The position numbers and the translations under genes are program-made. A stretch of DNA of 64,000 nt from Temnothorax longispinosus (Eukaryota; Arthropoda; Insecta; Hymenoptera; Formicidae): NCBI RefSeq assembly GCF_030848805.1, contig NC_092364.1, forward strand, positions 16,721,447 to 16,785,446. Reading direction: 5' to 3'. A model generated the notes under the pieces. It did no database searches, was not told the origin of the DNA, and saw only the letters and a list, made by a program, of their open reading frames with translations. Below are positions 12,345-25,045 of this stretch, one piece after another; the first letter of the stretch is position 1, and each line of letters opens with the position of its first letter.

Positions 12345-15300
12345 CAATTATTTTTGTTTATTAATATGAATATTTGTTTTAAAAAAGTTTATAGTTAGTG
12401 TCGTAAAACGTAATGTCATAAAACGGACCTGCATAAAAGAATGTTAGTTGCTTGTTTATTTTAGTATATCGATACTGTTATCGATATAACAAGATATACC
12501 GACAGGTGCGGCGTGAAAATGTAATGTTTATCAGCCTTAAATCTTAAACAGGACACATTTTATGAAATTGTTTGAAATGAATTTCGATCTGAATTGTTTC
12601 GTTTTTTTTTCTAGAAAACAATAAAAATCTAGAAAATAACTAAACAATTCCGATCGGAATCCATTCCGAAAAGTTCCATAATACACGCCTATATAGATAT
12701 CGTCCAGATTTGTGCGACATGTGATGGCCGTTCGATAAATTAATGACGGTAAAAGCCAGAATATTAGCGCAACTTTTAAAAACGATTGTCGCTGAAACAA
12801 CCGAGCGCGTTGTATTTTATCAACGCACGCCGAGCGCAAGGCGCTTATCAATGCACTTCCGCGGCACGAAAAATGAGACAACGCGCGCCGTGGAAAGCGC
12901 GTTTACACTTCGCTCTCGTTCCTGCGAAAAGAATGACAGATTACGAAAACGAGGGCAGCGGTAAGCTCTTCCTAGATACTTTTCTTATCGTAATAGTCGA
13001 AGCCGCGCTGTGGGGAAAGCCCCGTGTTTCGCGAATCAACCACTAATAGATACCCGCGTCATACTCTGCGGTAAAGAAACGATTTTTTAACGCCTCTCTG
13101 CGAGGCCAGGTGATTAACTAAAGATATTACTTAGGTAATATTTAGATTAAGCGAGTGAACTTTCTGTGGAATGTACACGAACGTGTTTGTCATTTGCTTT
13201 AGATATTGCTTTACATTTCAATCCAGTTTTAATGTGAATTAGATTGATTGGCATTACCAATACGTAGCAGTGCTATACCTACGCATCTAATGTTAAACGA
13301 AAATTTGTGCATGTTATAATATCACATTACAAATATTTTAACGGATATATGATATATACGTATGCTGTTTCTAGTATATATCCTATTATACATTGTTTTT
13401 GTTAAATTCAGCAAGATTTATATTATACTATTCTTTATTTCTAAACATATTACAACTCGCTTTATTGTGAAGTCGTTAAAATAGCCGGTTGCGGGGCGCA
13501 CGAAATAGTGTGAGAAGCTGTAAAAATAAACTGCACGCGCTCGTGCAATCTTGTGAAACTTCGCTTTAAATGAGATTGGATGCATTCTGAACATTTACTC
13601 GAAGACATTTACTCTTCGAGAGACAAGAAAAATATAAACTGGCATAGAGAAAAGAAACTTTATGCGAGAATGTTCAGGAAACGCTGGTTATAAAATAATG
13701 TACATATTTAAAAAAGAAAATACACATAGAAAAATCATTTCATCCATATAGAATAGAGTGTATTTTATATTATCGTCGTAAGTATAAAGATTATTTGACG
13801 TGTCTATATACGGATCCTTGAAATATAGCGAATACAGTCTTTTTTTAGGTCAAGTCTTCGTATTACGATCGCCAGTTCAACATGGTGATCAGGCCTGTAA
13901 CGGAACACGCACGTATATTAGCTATATGTTCGCACAAGCGCTCCTACCGCTGATGTCATTCGCTATTCCGGTGATTGGTGATGCTTCCGATATATGTTCA
14001 CATGATCTGCGCGTCGTCCGCTATTCCGATCGACCGCTTGACCCTGGATGGTTCCGCGAGGTTGATTATTCATCTCGTACCAAACGTTCGTACATTGAAA
14101 GCATCTGTCTTTCACCACACGGCATGCGTGGATAAACAATCGTAAAATAACGGAGCGTCTTGACTTACTTTGATAACGTTCCCTTTCATTGCGATAACGT
14201 TCAATAAATTCGACGTTCCGCTAGCTTTCAACGCGCACGGGATTTCGACGATAATAGCCTCCACGCGTGATCGCTAGACGGTGTCGATGATATCGAGATC
14301 CACGATTTATGGTTTCGGTTCGAAACTTTATTAGAGGTGGGATATATATCAGTTTACTAGATTCACCCGCATGCATGCGGTGCGGCATCGACCGTCGATT
14401 GCTACACGGATTTTATTGCCATTCACAGTTACGCTCTCGTTCGGTCGTAAAAGGAATTTGTGTTGGGATACTTCACCGCCTTATCGAACGTATTAAGCCG
14501 GGATCGATCGCGCCCGAACAAAAGTAGGTCGCTGGGTGATTATTCTTGTCTGTCATATAAGCCGTCGTTATGGCGCTTTTATCTCGAAATATCTGCTCTG
14601 TGTCTTTCAGTTTGGATAAATATCGAGCTGTAAAATGCCCAGAGCAAACTGGGCGCCCACACGTCGCCTATTTATAACTTCATTGGCGGCAATTCGCTGT
14701 ATCTGCCTGCACACGCCGCTGTTTTATTCGCTTAACGAGACGAGGATCCGCTGCGGAGCCGCTATCTGCGGTTTGCTACGTCTACATCGGGGTCTTCCTG
14801 CAGGTGCGGGAGAGCAGCCACACGGTTATCCTAGCAAATGTCAGCGACCTCGCCGCCGCGCCGCGATTCAGGCGTCAACGGGGCGATCGGTGTTTCGCTC
14901 TTGGCCGAGTCGCGTGTGGCCACTGACTCGACTCTAGGAAGTACAGGAAGTATACGCGCAGCGCGCTTGGCGCGGTCGTTCACGTTGGATGGTTCATCGT
15001 CGGATCGGAGCTGTTCTTACGAGCCGTTTGGCCGTTCGGTTTACGGTAGGAACCGCGAACCACGCCGTACCACGAAGACTTTACGAGCACACGGAGTTCT
15101 TATTGCAGATCACGGCATTGCGCGCGGATTGACCGCGTCGGCCGCACGTGACGACCCGGCGCGTATCGTCCGGTAAACCTTGAGAAGCACGTGCGAGTAT
15201 AACGCATCTTATGCGCTTGCTGTGCCTGCTGTTGCCGTTCCGAGACCACCCGCCGTAATAATAAAGTCGCCTGAGATTTGCCTCACATGTGCCTGACATC

Positions 15301-18300
15301 TGACGTTACACGTGCGTTCGCTCCGCAGTGGAAATTCCATCTGGAAAATCGCGATCGAAACGCGATAATCAAGCGCGAGATGCGCCAGTGCTGGTGATTT
15401 AGAATTCCTCTAATATGAGCAAAATTAATAATATAAAACAGAGTAAAGTTTTAAGCGAGATTTCTAATAAGGTATAATAAAGTGTATTCTGGCCTTGTTG
15501 TAAAAATCGAAGTTAATGTTTTATATTTGTTAGTTTTATTATTTCTTCGTATATCTATCTCTTCTTTATTTTGGGAATAAAATATATCTTTTAATATATG
15601 TATATATTTCTTTGTCTCATGTTAATTCTCGGTTATCAATTGCATTAGCAATGAAAAAAAAAATAAAAAATGCTAAATACTTTCACTTCCGGTTTAAAAC
15701 ATGCTATTGCGCAACTTTGATGTTAATTCGTGAGCTATGAATAAAGGGTCTATAATGGAAGTTTAGGGCAAAGGTGGAACGTGCTGCCTGAAGATGACGA
15801 TCGTATGTTAATGTCCATGACAGTGAGTAGGAAACTGACAGCATCCATTCTACCTAGTTGTCGGACGCGGTTAATTGATCGGAGAGAGAGCCAATTTGAA
15901 ACGAAATACTGCGGATAAAAGATTCTCGACGTGGAAAAGTTGCGCGACGAGTCGAGAGTTACGTGTGTTTGCTCAGGTGCCAGTGGGCTAGATCATTTTC
16001 TAAACCGCGAACTGATAAATGCCCGATGGCTATATATCTGATGGACGTAGGAGGAAAACATCGGGATAAAACTCAGTGGAATTTAACAGAATTCAAACTG
16101 TCCGTCTTGTCGTACTGCACTCTGACACATGTCCTAACGGTACATCGCTCGGTTAAAATCAAATGCCGGACAATTTAACACAAATTGGACTTTCTCGCTC
16201 CTGGAAATTTTTACGTTACGCAATTTTACGATCGGCGTACTCGTGAAAATCTTCCGTTATTTTACTCCTCTGAGATACTAGATTTTATAACAGTCATTTT
16301 GAAAATTATATAACAGTGTCTATCCATGTAATAAAAATTTCATCTGAGAAAATTTATGAAAATTCTGAGACATTTCTATGCCGAATGCAATTCGTATAAA
16401 TATTTGTTTGAGCTGTCATATGTTTGTGCTGCATCAGTTGAGCACAATTAACTCTGAGATATAATTTATTATATTATTTTGAGTTGTAGATCACGGCAAA
16501 TGATAGATACATAAAAATAATAATTTATTTATACGTGTATTAAAGTTTTTCTCTTTTTAAATAATCAAATCTTTTCGTTATTGCCGCACGCGTACGAATA
16601 AAGTATATAACTCTTACCGCAAAAGATACTCGTGAACTTCCGAACAATTTGTGTTAATCATTTAATCGTAAGGCAGACTATCGTCGAGAAGATACCGTTC
16701 CTCGAGACGGTCTCGTGACTTCGTGTCCGGTGTCGTCCGGTCTCGAGTCGCTGGCTATTGTCTTCGTGGCCGTTTCGTTTGTTGCTCGTCTCTGTCACGT
16801 CGTCGTTGCACTTATATTTCCTTGGTGCGACCGTTTCCTTGGTGAAGAGTCGTAAGTCACAAGCAGGACGACGTGCTTGGTAGCTCGTCGAAGTCGAGCG
16901 TAATAAATTTTGTTCATGTAATTAGACACATATATTGCCATGATTTATGTTATCCAAAAATTGCTCTGTATTAATTTTTTTACATTTTAAAACACAATTA
17001 TATATGTATATATATCACTAATTGTCTTTATTATTTGAAAATCATGATAGAATAATTTTACTATATTTCGTCAATAGTCAATAATTTTTTTATATTTCGC
17101 AACTTAAATATTGCATATATAAAGTAAGAGCCTTTATTAAACTCTAAAATATGTACCTTATACATATGATATATTTATATACCTACACGTGATTTCTTGT
17201 TATGTTTATCACAGCTATTTCTGATGCAGAAAAACGGTTTATTTTGATTGTAAGTTACGCAGAAGCTCCATTCTGAAATACGGAAGCAAATGTTGCCTAA
17301 AAGTTTCAATGGAGATATTTAATAGTTACAAGAGCTTTCTAAATAATAATAATAATTGTATGACATCTGGATATTGTAACTTTGCGTATGATTATTTTAT
17401 TCTGTGAAATATCTTTTATTATTAAATTATACAAAATTGCCTATATGTACAATTTACAAATCAAATATTTCACTCAAATCAATATTTGGAATATTTCATG
17501 AAACTACTAGTCCCTTTTAAATCCTAATCTCATTAATAAATGTGAATATTACCGGTATTACCACTATCACTGCTAAACGCACTTAGAATTAGTTACGATT
17601 GTATACCATTAACCCAGTTTCTGAACTAATCATCAAACGAGTCTCGTCGTGTACGAAGAGGATGTTACAAAGTGTGGAAAGTTTTCGGTCTTAGTACACT
17701 TGCACCTCTTTTATGTTAATGTAGGACAAGAACGCTAGCGTAACTATATAACACTGTTTGCTTATGTTTAATGGTAGTTAAGTTATTTGTGGTAATAAAT
17801 GGATACCACGCAGAATGACGCAAGTACGCCGATAATGCGATACAACGCATATCCAATCCACTCTAATTTCATAATATTATATACAGTCCAATAATATTTT
17901 CCACTGCTGGCGAAATGCAGCGGGTGGTCTGCAAAAATCAAGTTTCACCATTTTTATGCTCCGAACTGGTGAAACGAAACGATTTATCGCATCCCCGGCA
18001 CCGTGGTAATTATCCTGATAAACTCAGCACAAAGTTCTACCGTTTTACTCTTTTACTCATTTCCCATATCTGAGAAATGATATATTACATAATGTCAGGC
18101 GTACATTTTTACGACCACGCCTAAGGAAAATATCTATCGGTTGTAGATAAGAGTAATCGATAAATACATACAACGCGTGACGTTTCACCAATACTTGTTC
18201 TAATGCTCTCATTATTTTTCTTTCTACAAGGATACATACGTTCCCAGTCCTTGAGAGCAATAGTAGCTTGCTGTGAATCAAGTGAAAGATGTGTTTAATT

Positions 18301-21300
18301 GAAGCGAAAAACATTACATTAGTGATTCGACTCGAGCCGATACGACACATGATGAGACGCGTTCTTTTCTTGACGAGTACCAGTTTTACTGGATACCGTC
18401 GGAAATAAGATAGTGGAAGATGTCGACGGGTGACAAGACTAACCGGTGTAAACGATACTGCGCGTGTTGTCATCGTCGGTGTCGACTACCTCGTTGTCGA
18501 GGCTGCGGTATTGCTGCGTCTAGTTGCAGAAATTGACGCGATAAAATGAGATTTATTTAGTGCGGCGATAACAAATTTAGAGCTCTAGTAATTTTACCGA
18601 AACAACATTTAATCTCCATAAAATTAGTCGAATATTTTGGAATATTATAATTTATGTTAATATTTAGCGAAAAAAAATGAATATTTTATTCAAACTTTTA
18701 TAAATATTTAATAACAGAGATCTATTTCACGAGCTACGGAGCAAGGCAGAAAAAAAAGAAGAAAGGGACGGGAAAAGAAGTTGGAAAGCACGATTATTGT
18801 TGCTATTCGCGATAATTTTAAAATATTAATATTTAAAATCGCTAAAAATACCGTTTGATTTCGATACGTCTTGCGAATCAAAGTTTCTCCTTTGTTGCCA
18901 TTACTCCACGCGTAACCTTCCGAATCGGTCTGACTCTCTGACAAAGGAAACATCGCGCCGCGGCTACGGACCCCATAACGCTCGAGCAGGAATTCAAAGA
19001 CCAATTATCGCACTGCAGGTGCAATGTCGGGCGCGACGCGACGAAAAGTGAAAACGACTCGGCGACTCGTGTTTCGCGTAACGAGGATTAGCGATAACGC
19101 TGCGGGTCGCCACGTAACTCCCGACTATCGGCCGGAGAACAGAGAAAAAAGAGAGGACGTCCGCCTTTTGCATAAATCTGAATCGCAATTAAAGGAGCGG
19201 GAGAGCGTTTTTATAAACGACGCATTTCCGTTGACTTTGAATGCGAGCAAAAAAGGCGTTTATCGCCACTCAATTTCACATCAGGCTTAAGAATTGCCAT
19301 GGCGCGCCGTACGAAGCTGTGCGATTTCGAAACCCTCGTTATGCGACGAAGGTTATAAAATTTGCGCAATTAATGAAAATGTCGCGCAAGATACATCGTT
19401 TCGATGTCGACAATAAATATGAGATCACTGTCAGGGTTCGTTATTATCGTGAGGCGTATTCGTGGCGCCGCACCTCGTCATCTCAGCGCTGCCGGCGCTT
19501 GGGGAACATGATCGAGCACCGACGAACAGGCCAACACGCCCGTGGTGGCACCGCGGTAACCTTTTTTCTGACATTTCTGCCTCTTAGGTTGGTTTATTCG
19601 AAAGGTTAAACCGTTGCGCTCTCGAATATCTAACGCGGTCGCTGGAAGGAAAAAGAAAGTGCAGGGAGAAAGAGAGAAACGTCTGGTAACGGTTCTGGCG
19701 CTCTTCTGCGCCAAGTAATCTCCTCTTCCTGTCGAAGGTCGGGCGCAAGTCAAATGCCCGTTCGTCGAACCGTGTCGTGAGGTTCATCGGAACATCTTAG
19801 CTGGAGTGCGTATCGGGTAGTTGGTCGGTCGCTCGTGCGTTGCAGGTAGTCACCCAATCAGAGCGAGGAGGAAACAAAAGAAAGGTGAAAAGAGTTATCG
19901 CTCCGTGAGATCGAGCCGACATCCTGTATCCCAACTGGAAAACCGGGCAGAACCTTCGGCTCGGCGTGCAATAATTATCGGCCGATTGTTCGGACCTCGT
20001 TCGGACTCTCTTTTCTGCTCTCCTACCGGCGCACGGTGGTGTCTTCTGTCGGCGTCGCGCCAGTGCCCCACCATTCTCGCGCGCGAATCGTTTAAGATTT
20101 TCAATAGTCTCTCGCGTGCTCCGTGGCCCGAAAAATCATGGATCGATGAATAAAGAGGTACCGGGTCACAGAGCGCGCTTCGCGCATTATCATCGCTCCT
20201 CCGGTGGCTCGCGAAGCGTCCTGTGTTCTGCTTTTCATACAATTACTCGCGCCGCGCGAAATCGTCCTTGCCCGACTTCTCGCCTTTCAAGAATGCGCTC
20301 GACGTCGCACACGTCGGAATTTAATAATGTATCCTCGCATACATCGATCGCGCTCAACGAGCGTGACTTTTCTACGTTCTCGCGAAAGCACCATATGGAT
20401 TATATGGTTTGCGACCTTACTTTGCACATAAAAGAAGCATGATTCTCTCTTTCGCGAGACACCGGTCTCTCAGCGGATCGGCATACCGATCCCGCGCGAA
20501 CTGATGGTTATATACACCTCGACAAGTAAATCTTATGCGTTCAGTATGCCGCCATCGTCGTCCGGGAGGTACCGAGAGAATTGCTCGTAACGCGTCTCTG
20601 TGTCATTTAAGAGTCGCGCTGCACGTAATTCAGGGAAAGTCACACGCTCGTAAATCAGCCTGGATATGGGTACCGTTAGATTTGCAATGATAATCTCATG
20701 GTAATGTATGCGATTCGCTCGAGCGAACGAACGAGAAAATAATTAATAACCCCGGGTAATCCGAGTTCGCCGAACTGTCAGTGACGGATATCGCGATCCT
20801 TGGGGGTTTACGAGTTTGCGACACCAGTCCACCAGTGGGAGAGCTTACAAAAACTGGTGTCTCTTTCGTTCGGCATCTCGTTAGCCCTCTTCCTTCGATT
20901 TCCATACCGGTGATAGACAACGTTTTACAACTCTGCTTTATGAGAACGTGGATGTGGCTATTAAGTTTTCTAATGACATAATTCACGTCGCGATGGCGCT
21001 CTTACGGTTATAAATGTTCTATGTTCTATATCAGGATTTTATACGGCTTGGATAACATGAAGCGCAAATGGTTTGTAAACTAGTTGTGTAAAAGAAATTA
21101 TACTACAAGTATGTGATTCGAACACATAAAATACTTTGTGCATTAAACATACATGCATTAACATTCGTATTGCTCTCTCTGATATGATGCTTCATCGTAC
21201 CGTTCTGTTAATTATATGTTTTGTTCTCATTCGAAAAAAAAAACAGTAATTACGGAAAATTATATGGAACCTATTTATGTCAAGGGAGCGAGATGAGCCA

Positions 21301-21993
21301 ACAAGTTACAAATTATGTTGGCGCGACGAATGATTTCAGATTGTGCGTGGTTGTTGATTGATACGCGTAAGAAACGCTCTACGGGTTTTCAAGATCGGTT
21401 GCGCGGCGCTTCGGATTTCCGGACGATCTATCGAGCCTCACACAAGCCATACCGAGAGTAAGGTGTACTTACAGTTACCTCTAATTCAATTGATCGATCG
21501 TGGGATAAGCGAGATGGCGGGACATCGCGGGCACATGGATTATAATGATGATACTGTATCTGACAACGGAGGCGGCTATTTACCATTCAATTACATTGCA
21601 ATTACGGGATCGCGTGTGCCCGTATCTTAAATTACGCGATGCCATTTCAGCAACAAAAGCTTTAACCTGCTCGAGACCTTTAATAATAATTGATAATCAC
21701 GGAATGAGCGGCATGGAAAAAAAATCATGGGCTCGTGTCTCCAAAGACTAACAAGTTCTGATAGTAAAAATAAATCCTGATGGTACCATTAATGGTGATC
21801 GTTATCATTAATGGTCTCGAGAAATTAAAATAACGAGAAGTTTGGTTTACCGTTATGCACAACCGCGCGACTGCTTGTAATTGGTTAACTGGTGATAAAT
21901 GATAGTTGATCAATAATGGGAAATGTGGCATGTAACTGATAGAAAAAACGATGTTGAGCGAACGTAGAAAAATTGTTATGCAATCAAACTTAC
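12345..21993. other. Gene-free stretch, probable start of a long intron
   Basis: The right end is the donor of the last readable Shroom-like exon, so at least the right part should be intron. AT-rich DNA dominates at 13090-13800, 15400-16680 and 16900-17600; CpG-rich blocks lie at 14130-15380, 16680-16900 and 18860-20660. I searched minus-strand frames for a Shroom ASD2-type segment and found none. A frame at 20696-20986 (ETPVFVSSPTGGLVSQTRKP) looks mildly protein-like but lacks matching splice sites. Confidence 0.5.
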
Positions 21994-23715
21994 CCTTGGT
22001 GAGAGTGCGGAGGTGCAGGTCTCGGTGGAGGCGGCAAAGACTTCCTACCGGATGTGTTTTGTCGCGGTGCCAAAGGCGGTGGCGGCGAACTAGGAGAATC
22101 CGTGCCGTACTTCTCCGTTGGACATTGAGGCTGAGGTTTCTGCTTAGGTATATCAACGTACTTTGGTGGTAGTGCGTAGTAACCGTGCGTAGTCCTCTGT
22201 GTCACGTCGTTAGGACGTTGGTGATGATTAGGAACGTATTTCGGGGGTTCGTGATATTTCTGCGGGCTTGACTCCGAGGGGAACAGCTTCGAACTGGCTT
22301 CGTATCCCGTTTTCACCGGGCTGCTAATGGAGAAACTGTGATTTCCGCTCTTCAGGTATTTGGATGGACTCTTCGCGACCTCTGTCACTGGCAGATAATT
22401 CGGTCTCGAGGATGGATTCGTGGTGGCATTCTTATCCGCGTTTTTAGGCACTTGAGGCTGCGGTCTCTGACCTGAAGAAGATTCTAATTTCTGGCCGGAA
22501 TCGTTTCGCAACAAACCGGACGCGTCGACGCGCGTCCCGTCAACTCGCATCGATTCCTGCCGAATGATTCTCGGCTCTACCGGAACTTGCGGGGCGGGTC
22601 TCTGATTCCCGGAATCGCTGTATCTTTGCGATATGAGATCAGGGAGTTGCGCCGGAGGTCTGGTTGAATAAGATCTCTCCTCGGATATTCTCCTCGTCGG
22701 CGCTATCTTCCCGTTCACCATAAGTTTCTGAGTGGAAGGATATCTCAAACTCGAGCGTCCCGTAACTACCATCCTGTGCGTGGCAAAGCCGGCCGAGACT
22801 CCATTCTCCAGTACCATTTCGGAATCCACGTGTTTCAGCGCCGCGGATCTCACGAATTGATGCTGTTCCTGTTCCTGCACGCCCGTTTTCGTCGAATTCG
22901 GGGAGGATTTGCCAGTGGGCTTATCGTGATCTCTCTTGGCGCTGTGTTTCGATCTTTTTATGGAATGTCTTTCCGACTTGTGTCGTTCGCATGACCTTTC
23001 ACGATTGATCTTTGCCGTTTCCTCCGTCTGGTGGTGAATGTTGTTAGATTTACGCTCCGTGAAACAATCGTCGCTGAGTTCGGGTGGTGGGGGCGGCAAT
23101 GGATCGTCGCAATCGTGGACCTCGCTCTCCGTGACCGTCGGCGGCGACGGTGGCGGCAAGTCGGGACTGGGTATGCGTTCGTTGTAAGCATTTCTCAGGT
23201 GTGGCTTTTTAGGCGGCCTCTCGGGCACCCAGTCGTCTATCGATATGGCCGGTCCGACTATCACAGGGCCCAATAAATCCGTGGAGAGACTGCTGCAACT
23301 GTTGCTATGTTGATGCTTAGGGCTTGGCAAATCGTTGTTTCCTTGATTCTGAGTTCTGCTAACGTTTTCCCTCCAAGCACCGCTGGCGTAATCTGACGCT
23401 GAACTAGCTCTTCGGGATGAGGATGGTCTCGGTCGAGGGGGAGGCTGCGGCGGTGGACTTTGAGGACTCTGAGGAGCTGGTGCAGGGCCTTGTGCCAACT
23501 GGGGTTCCGATCGCCAAGATGCTTGATGATGTCTCTCGTAATAAGACAACAACGCTTTCTTTTGAATCGCTTTCAGAGTAGGATCGGACACCCTGTGACG
23601 TTTCTCGGGATCCAAATAAGTGTAACGCATTTGTTGCTGCTGTTGCTGCTTTTCTAATTCATTGATGCGTTCAGCTACCGAAAGCTGTGGTTGTGGCGGT
23701 GAACTTAAGGTCATT
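21994..23715 (-). CDS. Shroom: Shroom-like protein, sixth readable exon (large, Pro-rich)
   Basis: Minus-strand exon of 1,722 nt (about 574 residues). Acceptor aacatttctttttccag (AG at 23717-23716), donor CAAGG|GTAAGT (GT at 21993-21992). Features in order: MTLSSPPQPQLSVAERINEL, a six-glutamine run, then RVSDPTLKAIQKKALLSYYE followed by RHHQASWRSEPQL, a charged, helix-like block I take as part of a Shroom-type conserved region. After this come proline-rich tracts (PPPQPPPRPRP; LPPPSPPTVTES; DPLPPPPPEL), a basic KRSKHSAKRDHDK segment, several RPAPQVP/RPQPQVP motifs, and the terminal GRKSLPPPPRPAPPHSHQ. The Pro tracts resemble ligands for SH3, WW, profilin or EVH1 domains. Shroom proteins bind F-actin and recruit Rho kinase to apical junctions through a C-terminal ASD2 coiled coil, which is not in this exon. 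The exon exits in phase 2, so more coding exons are expected to the left. Alternative: another disordered actin-associated scaffold. Confidence 0.85.
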
Positions 23716-23811
23716 CTGGAAAAAGAAATGTTATACATGATGTTGTAGTTAATAATTCGAATTATTACATAGAAGTATAATAATTGTAGAAAAATATATT
23801 TATCAATATAC
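23716..23811 (-). other. 96-nt frame-preserving intron
   Basis: Minus-strand GT-AG intron between the fifth and sixth readable exons, AT-rich with a good pyrimidine tract before the acceptor. It is 96 nt, a multiple of three, and has no stop in the reading frame. Retention would insert about 32 mostly hydrophobic residues (YIDKYIFLQLLYFYVIIRII followed by NYNIMYNISFS). The abrupt shift from hydrophilic Ser/Gln-rich to Ile/Tyr/Phe-rich composition, plus the consensus splice sites, argue it is an intron and not coding. Confidence 0.85.
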
Positions 23812-24666
23812 CTTGAAGATTGCGTGGATTCCTGCGGCTGCGTTGTACTGACTGGATAAAGTTTTCGTTTGCTACGTTCGCGATCCAAGTACAGCACGCT
23901 TTCCGAATGATGCCGTTGAGGAGTCTGCACCCTAGCGCTGTGAGCGATTAGCTGCTTGCTACATTGAATTCCGTTAGTTTGACTCACGTCGGACATCGAC
24001 CCGTGTATAGGATTCCAATTTTCGGAACTCTGCGGACTCGCCGCTCCAACTTGCTGGCGTGTAGGGCTTTGTGGCATAGGTTGAGTGTATTTATCATTCT
24101 CGAGTCTGCTCGAATTGTCCCACTGATTCGCTGGTGATCTATCATTCAGCGAATCATCGTCGAGATTGGATTCCTGCCACTTGCTGTCTCGAATCGCCGA
24201 TGTTTGGCAGATATCACTAATCGATGCGGACGTCGTGCAGTGACCGATCACCGCTGGCAAGCTGGGTCTACCTTGTCCCTGCTTGTTTCGGTCGTTCATC
24301 GAAGACTGCCATTTGTCGAGGCTGTGCCTCCCTTTCGCCGGCGTGCCTATTCCGGACGTACTGACGTCGCTCATGGAACTCTGCCATTTCTCGTGACAAC
24401 CGTTGTTGGGTTTTTGAGTTAGAATCCCTCCGTTTACGCTACTAACGTCTGACATGGATCCATGATGCCATCGATCCGATACCACTTGACGAGGAGGCAT
24501 ACCGCTTGATACGCTGACATCCGACATCGAGCCATGCCATTTTAAAGTCTCGCTGCTAGAGGCGCTACCACTAGACGTAGTCACTACGCTGTCTCTACCC
24601 TCTCGCGAGGTATCTTCCCAAGACGTCGCAGGCCTTTGTGCTACCGCCTCGCTGTCTCTCCTCAAT
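23812..24666 (-). CDS. Shroom: Shroom-like protein, fifth readable exon with SMSDVS repeats
   Basis: Minus-strand exon of 855 nt (one base, 284 codons, two bases). Acceptor gctccttttatcag (AG at 24668-24667), donor TCAAG|GTATAT (GT at 23811-23810). After LRRDSEAVAQRPATSWEDTS comes a Ser/Thr-rich stretch and then a degenerate tandem repeat with core W(H/Q)xSMSDVS. Exact SMSDVS copies lie near residues 46, 70, 98 and 223 from the exon start, with decayed copies (SSMNDR, SASISDIC) near 122 and 147, which is a spacing of about 24-28 residues. The exon ends with a basic segment (HHSESVLYLDRERSKRKLYP) and QPQESTQSS. The composition is that of an intrinsically disordered, phosphorylatable scaffold. 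Frame and phase match both neighbours. A continuous 891-codon frame reads through the following short intron. Confidence 0.85.
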
Positions 24667-24750
24667 CTGATAAAAGGAGCAATCTCTCATTACAAAGACA
24701 TCGCGTGGTGTAGACGATGTTAATAAGACGATGTGTAAAGACAATCTTAC
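24667..24750 (-). other. 84-nt intron of the Shroom-like gene
   Basis: Short GT-AG intron on the minus strand, phase 2, between the exons ending NTPFLD and beginning LRRDSEAV. Donor GTAAGATTG, acceptor ttttatcag. It is also a multiple of three, but a readthrough frame contains stops, unlike the 96-nt intron. Confidence 0.8.
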
Positions 24751-24905
24751 CTATCGAGAAACGGCGTGTTCGTCGTAGAATCCACGCTGGATACATAACT
24801 GTGATATCCTTCAGATTGCGCGTAGCTCGCCTGTTGAGAATGTTGCACTCTCGTATATTCCTCAAGACCCGCTTGTGTCAAGGTGGTTTCGCGATAGAGG
24901 TCCAC
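24751..24905 (-). CDS. Shroom: Shroom-like protein, fourth readable exon (ASD1-like start)
   Basis: Minus-strand exon of 155 nt (51 codons plus two bases). It is not among the long open frames because it is short and lacks an ATG. Acceptor aatttatttatttag (AG at 24907-24906), donor GATAG|GTAAGA (GT at 24750-24749). Translation begins VDLYRETTLTQAGLEEYTRV, continues QHSQQASYAQ, and ends EGYHSYVSSVDSTTNTPFLD before the split Arg codon. It joins in frame to LRRDSEAVAQ of the next exon. The block YHSYVSS.DS..TPFLDRLRRDSE looks like a conserved motif in a mostly disordered protein, and I associate it with the actin-binding ASD1 region of Shroom proteins. That association is from memory of family style and was not tested against a profile. 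Confidence 0.78.
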
Positions 24906-25045
24906 CTAAATAAATAAATTCAAAATCAAATCAAACAGCAAAAAGAAATAATATCCGCAGTCGTTAAGCATTATGTGTTTTTTTTTGCGTTGCATTCTTG
25001 GAATATTTATTCGGCTTGAGATGTTATTCGCTTAAATTCTCTTAC
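24906..25045 (-). other. 140-nt intron of the Shroom-like gene
   Basis: Short phase-0 GT-AG intron between the exons ending QDPQVPQ and beginning VDLYRE. Strong donor GTAAGAG and an AT-rich acceptor aatttatttatttag. A run of T on the plus strand (24979-24986) is its only repeat-like content. Confidence 0.8.

Noticed and set aside
20696..20986. Minus-strand frame considered as a downstream Shroom-like exon
   Set aside because: No acceptor giving the required phase was found, and it has no coiled-coil or ASD2-like sequence.
22776..23657. Plus-strand frames of 65-81 codons
   Set aside because: They are antisense shadows of the large Pro-rich minus-strand exon; the Arg-rich products mirror its proline codons.
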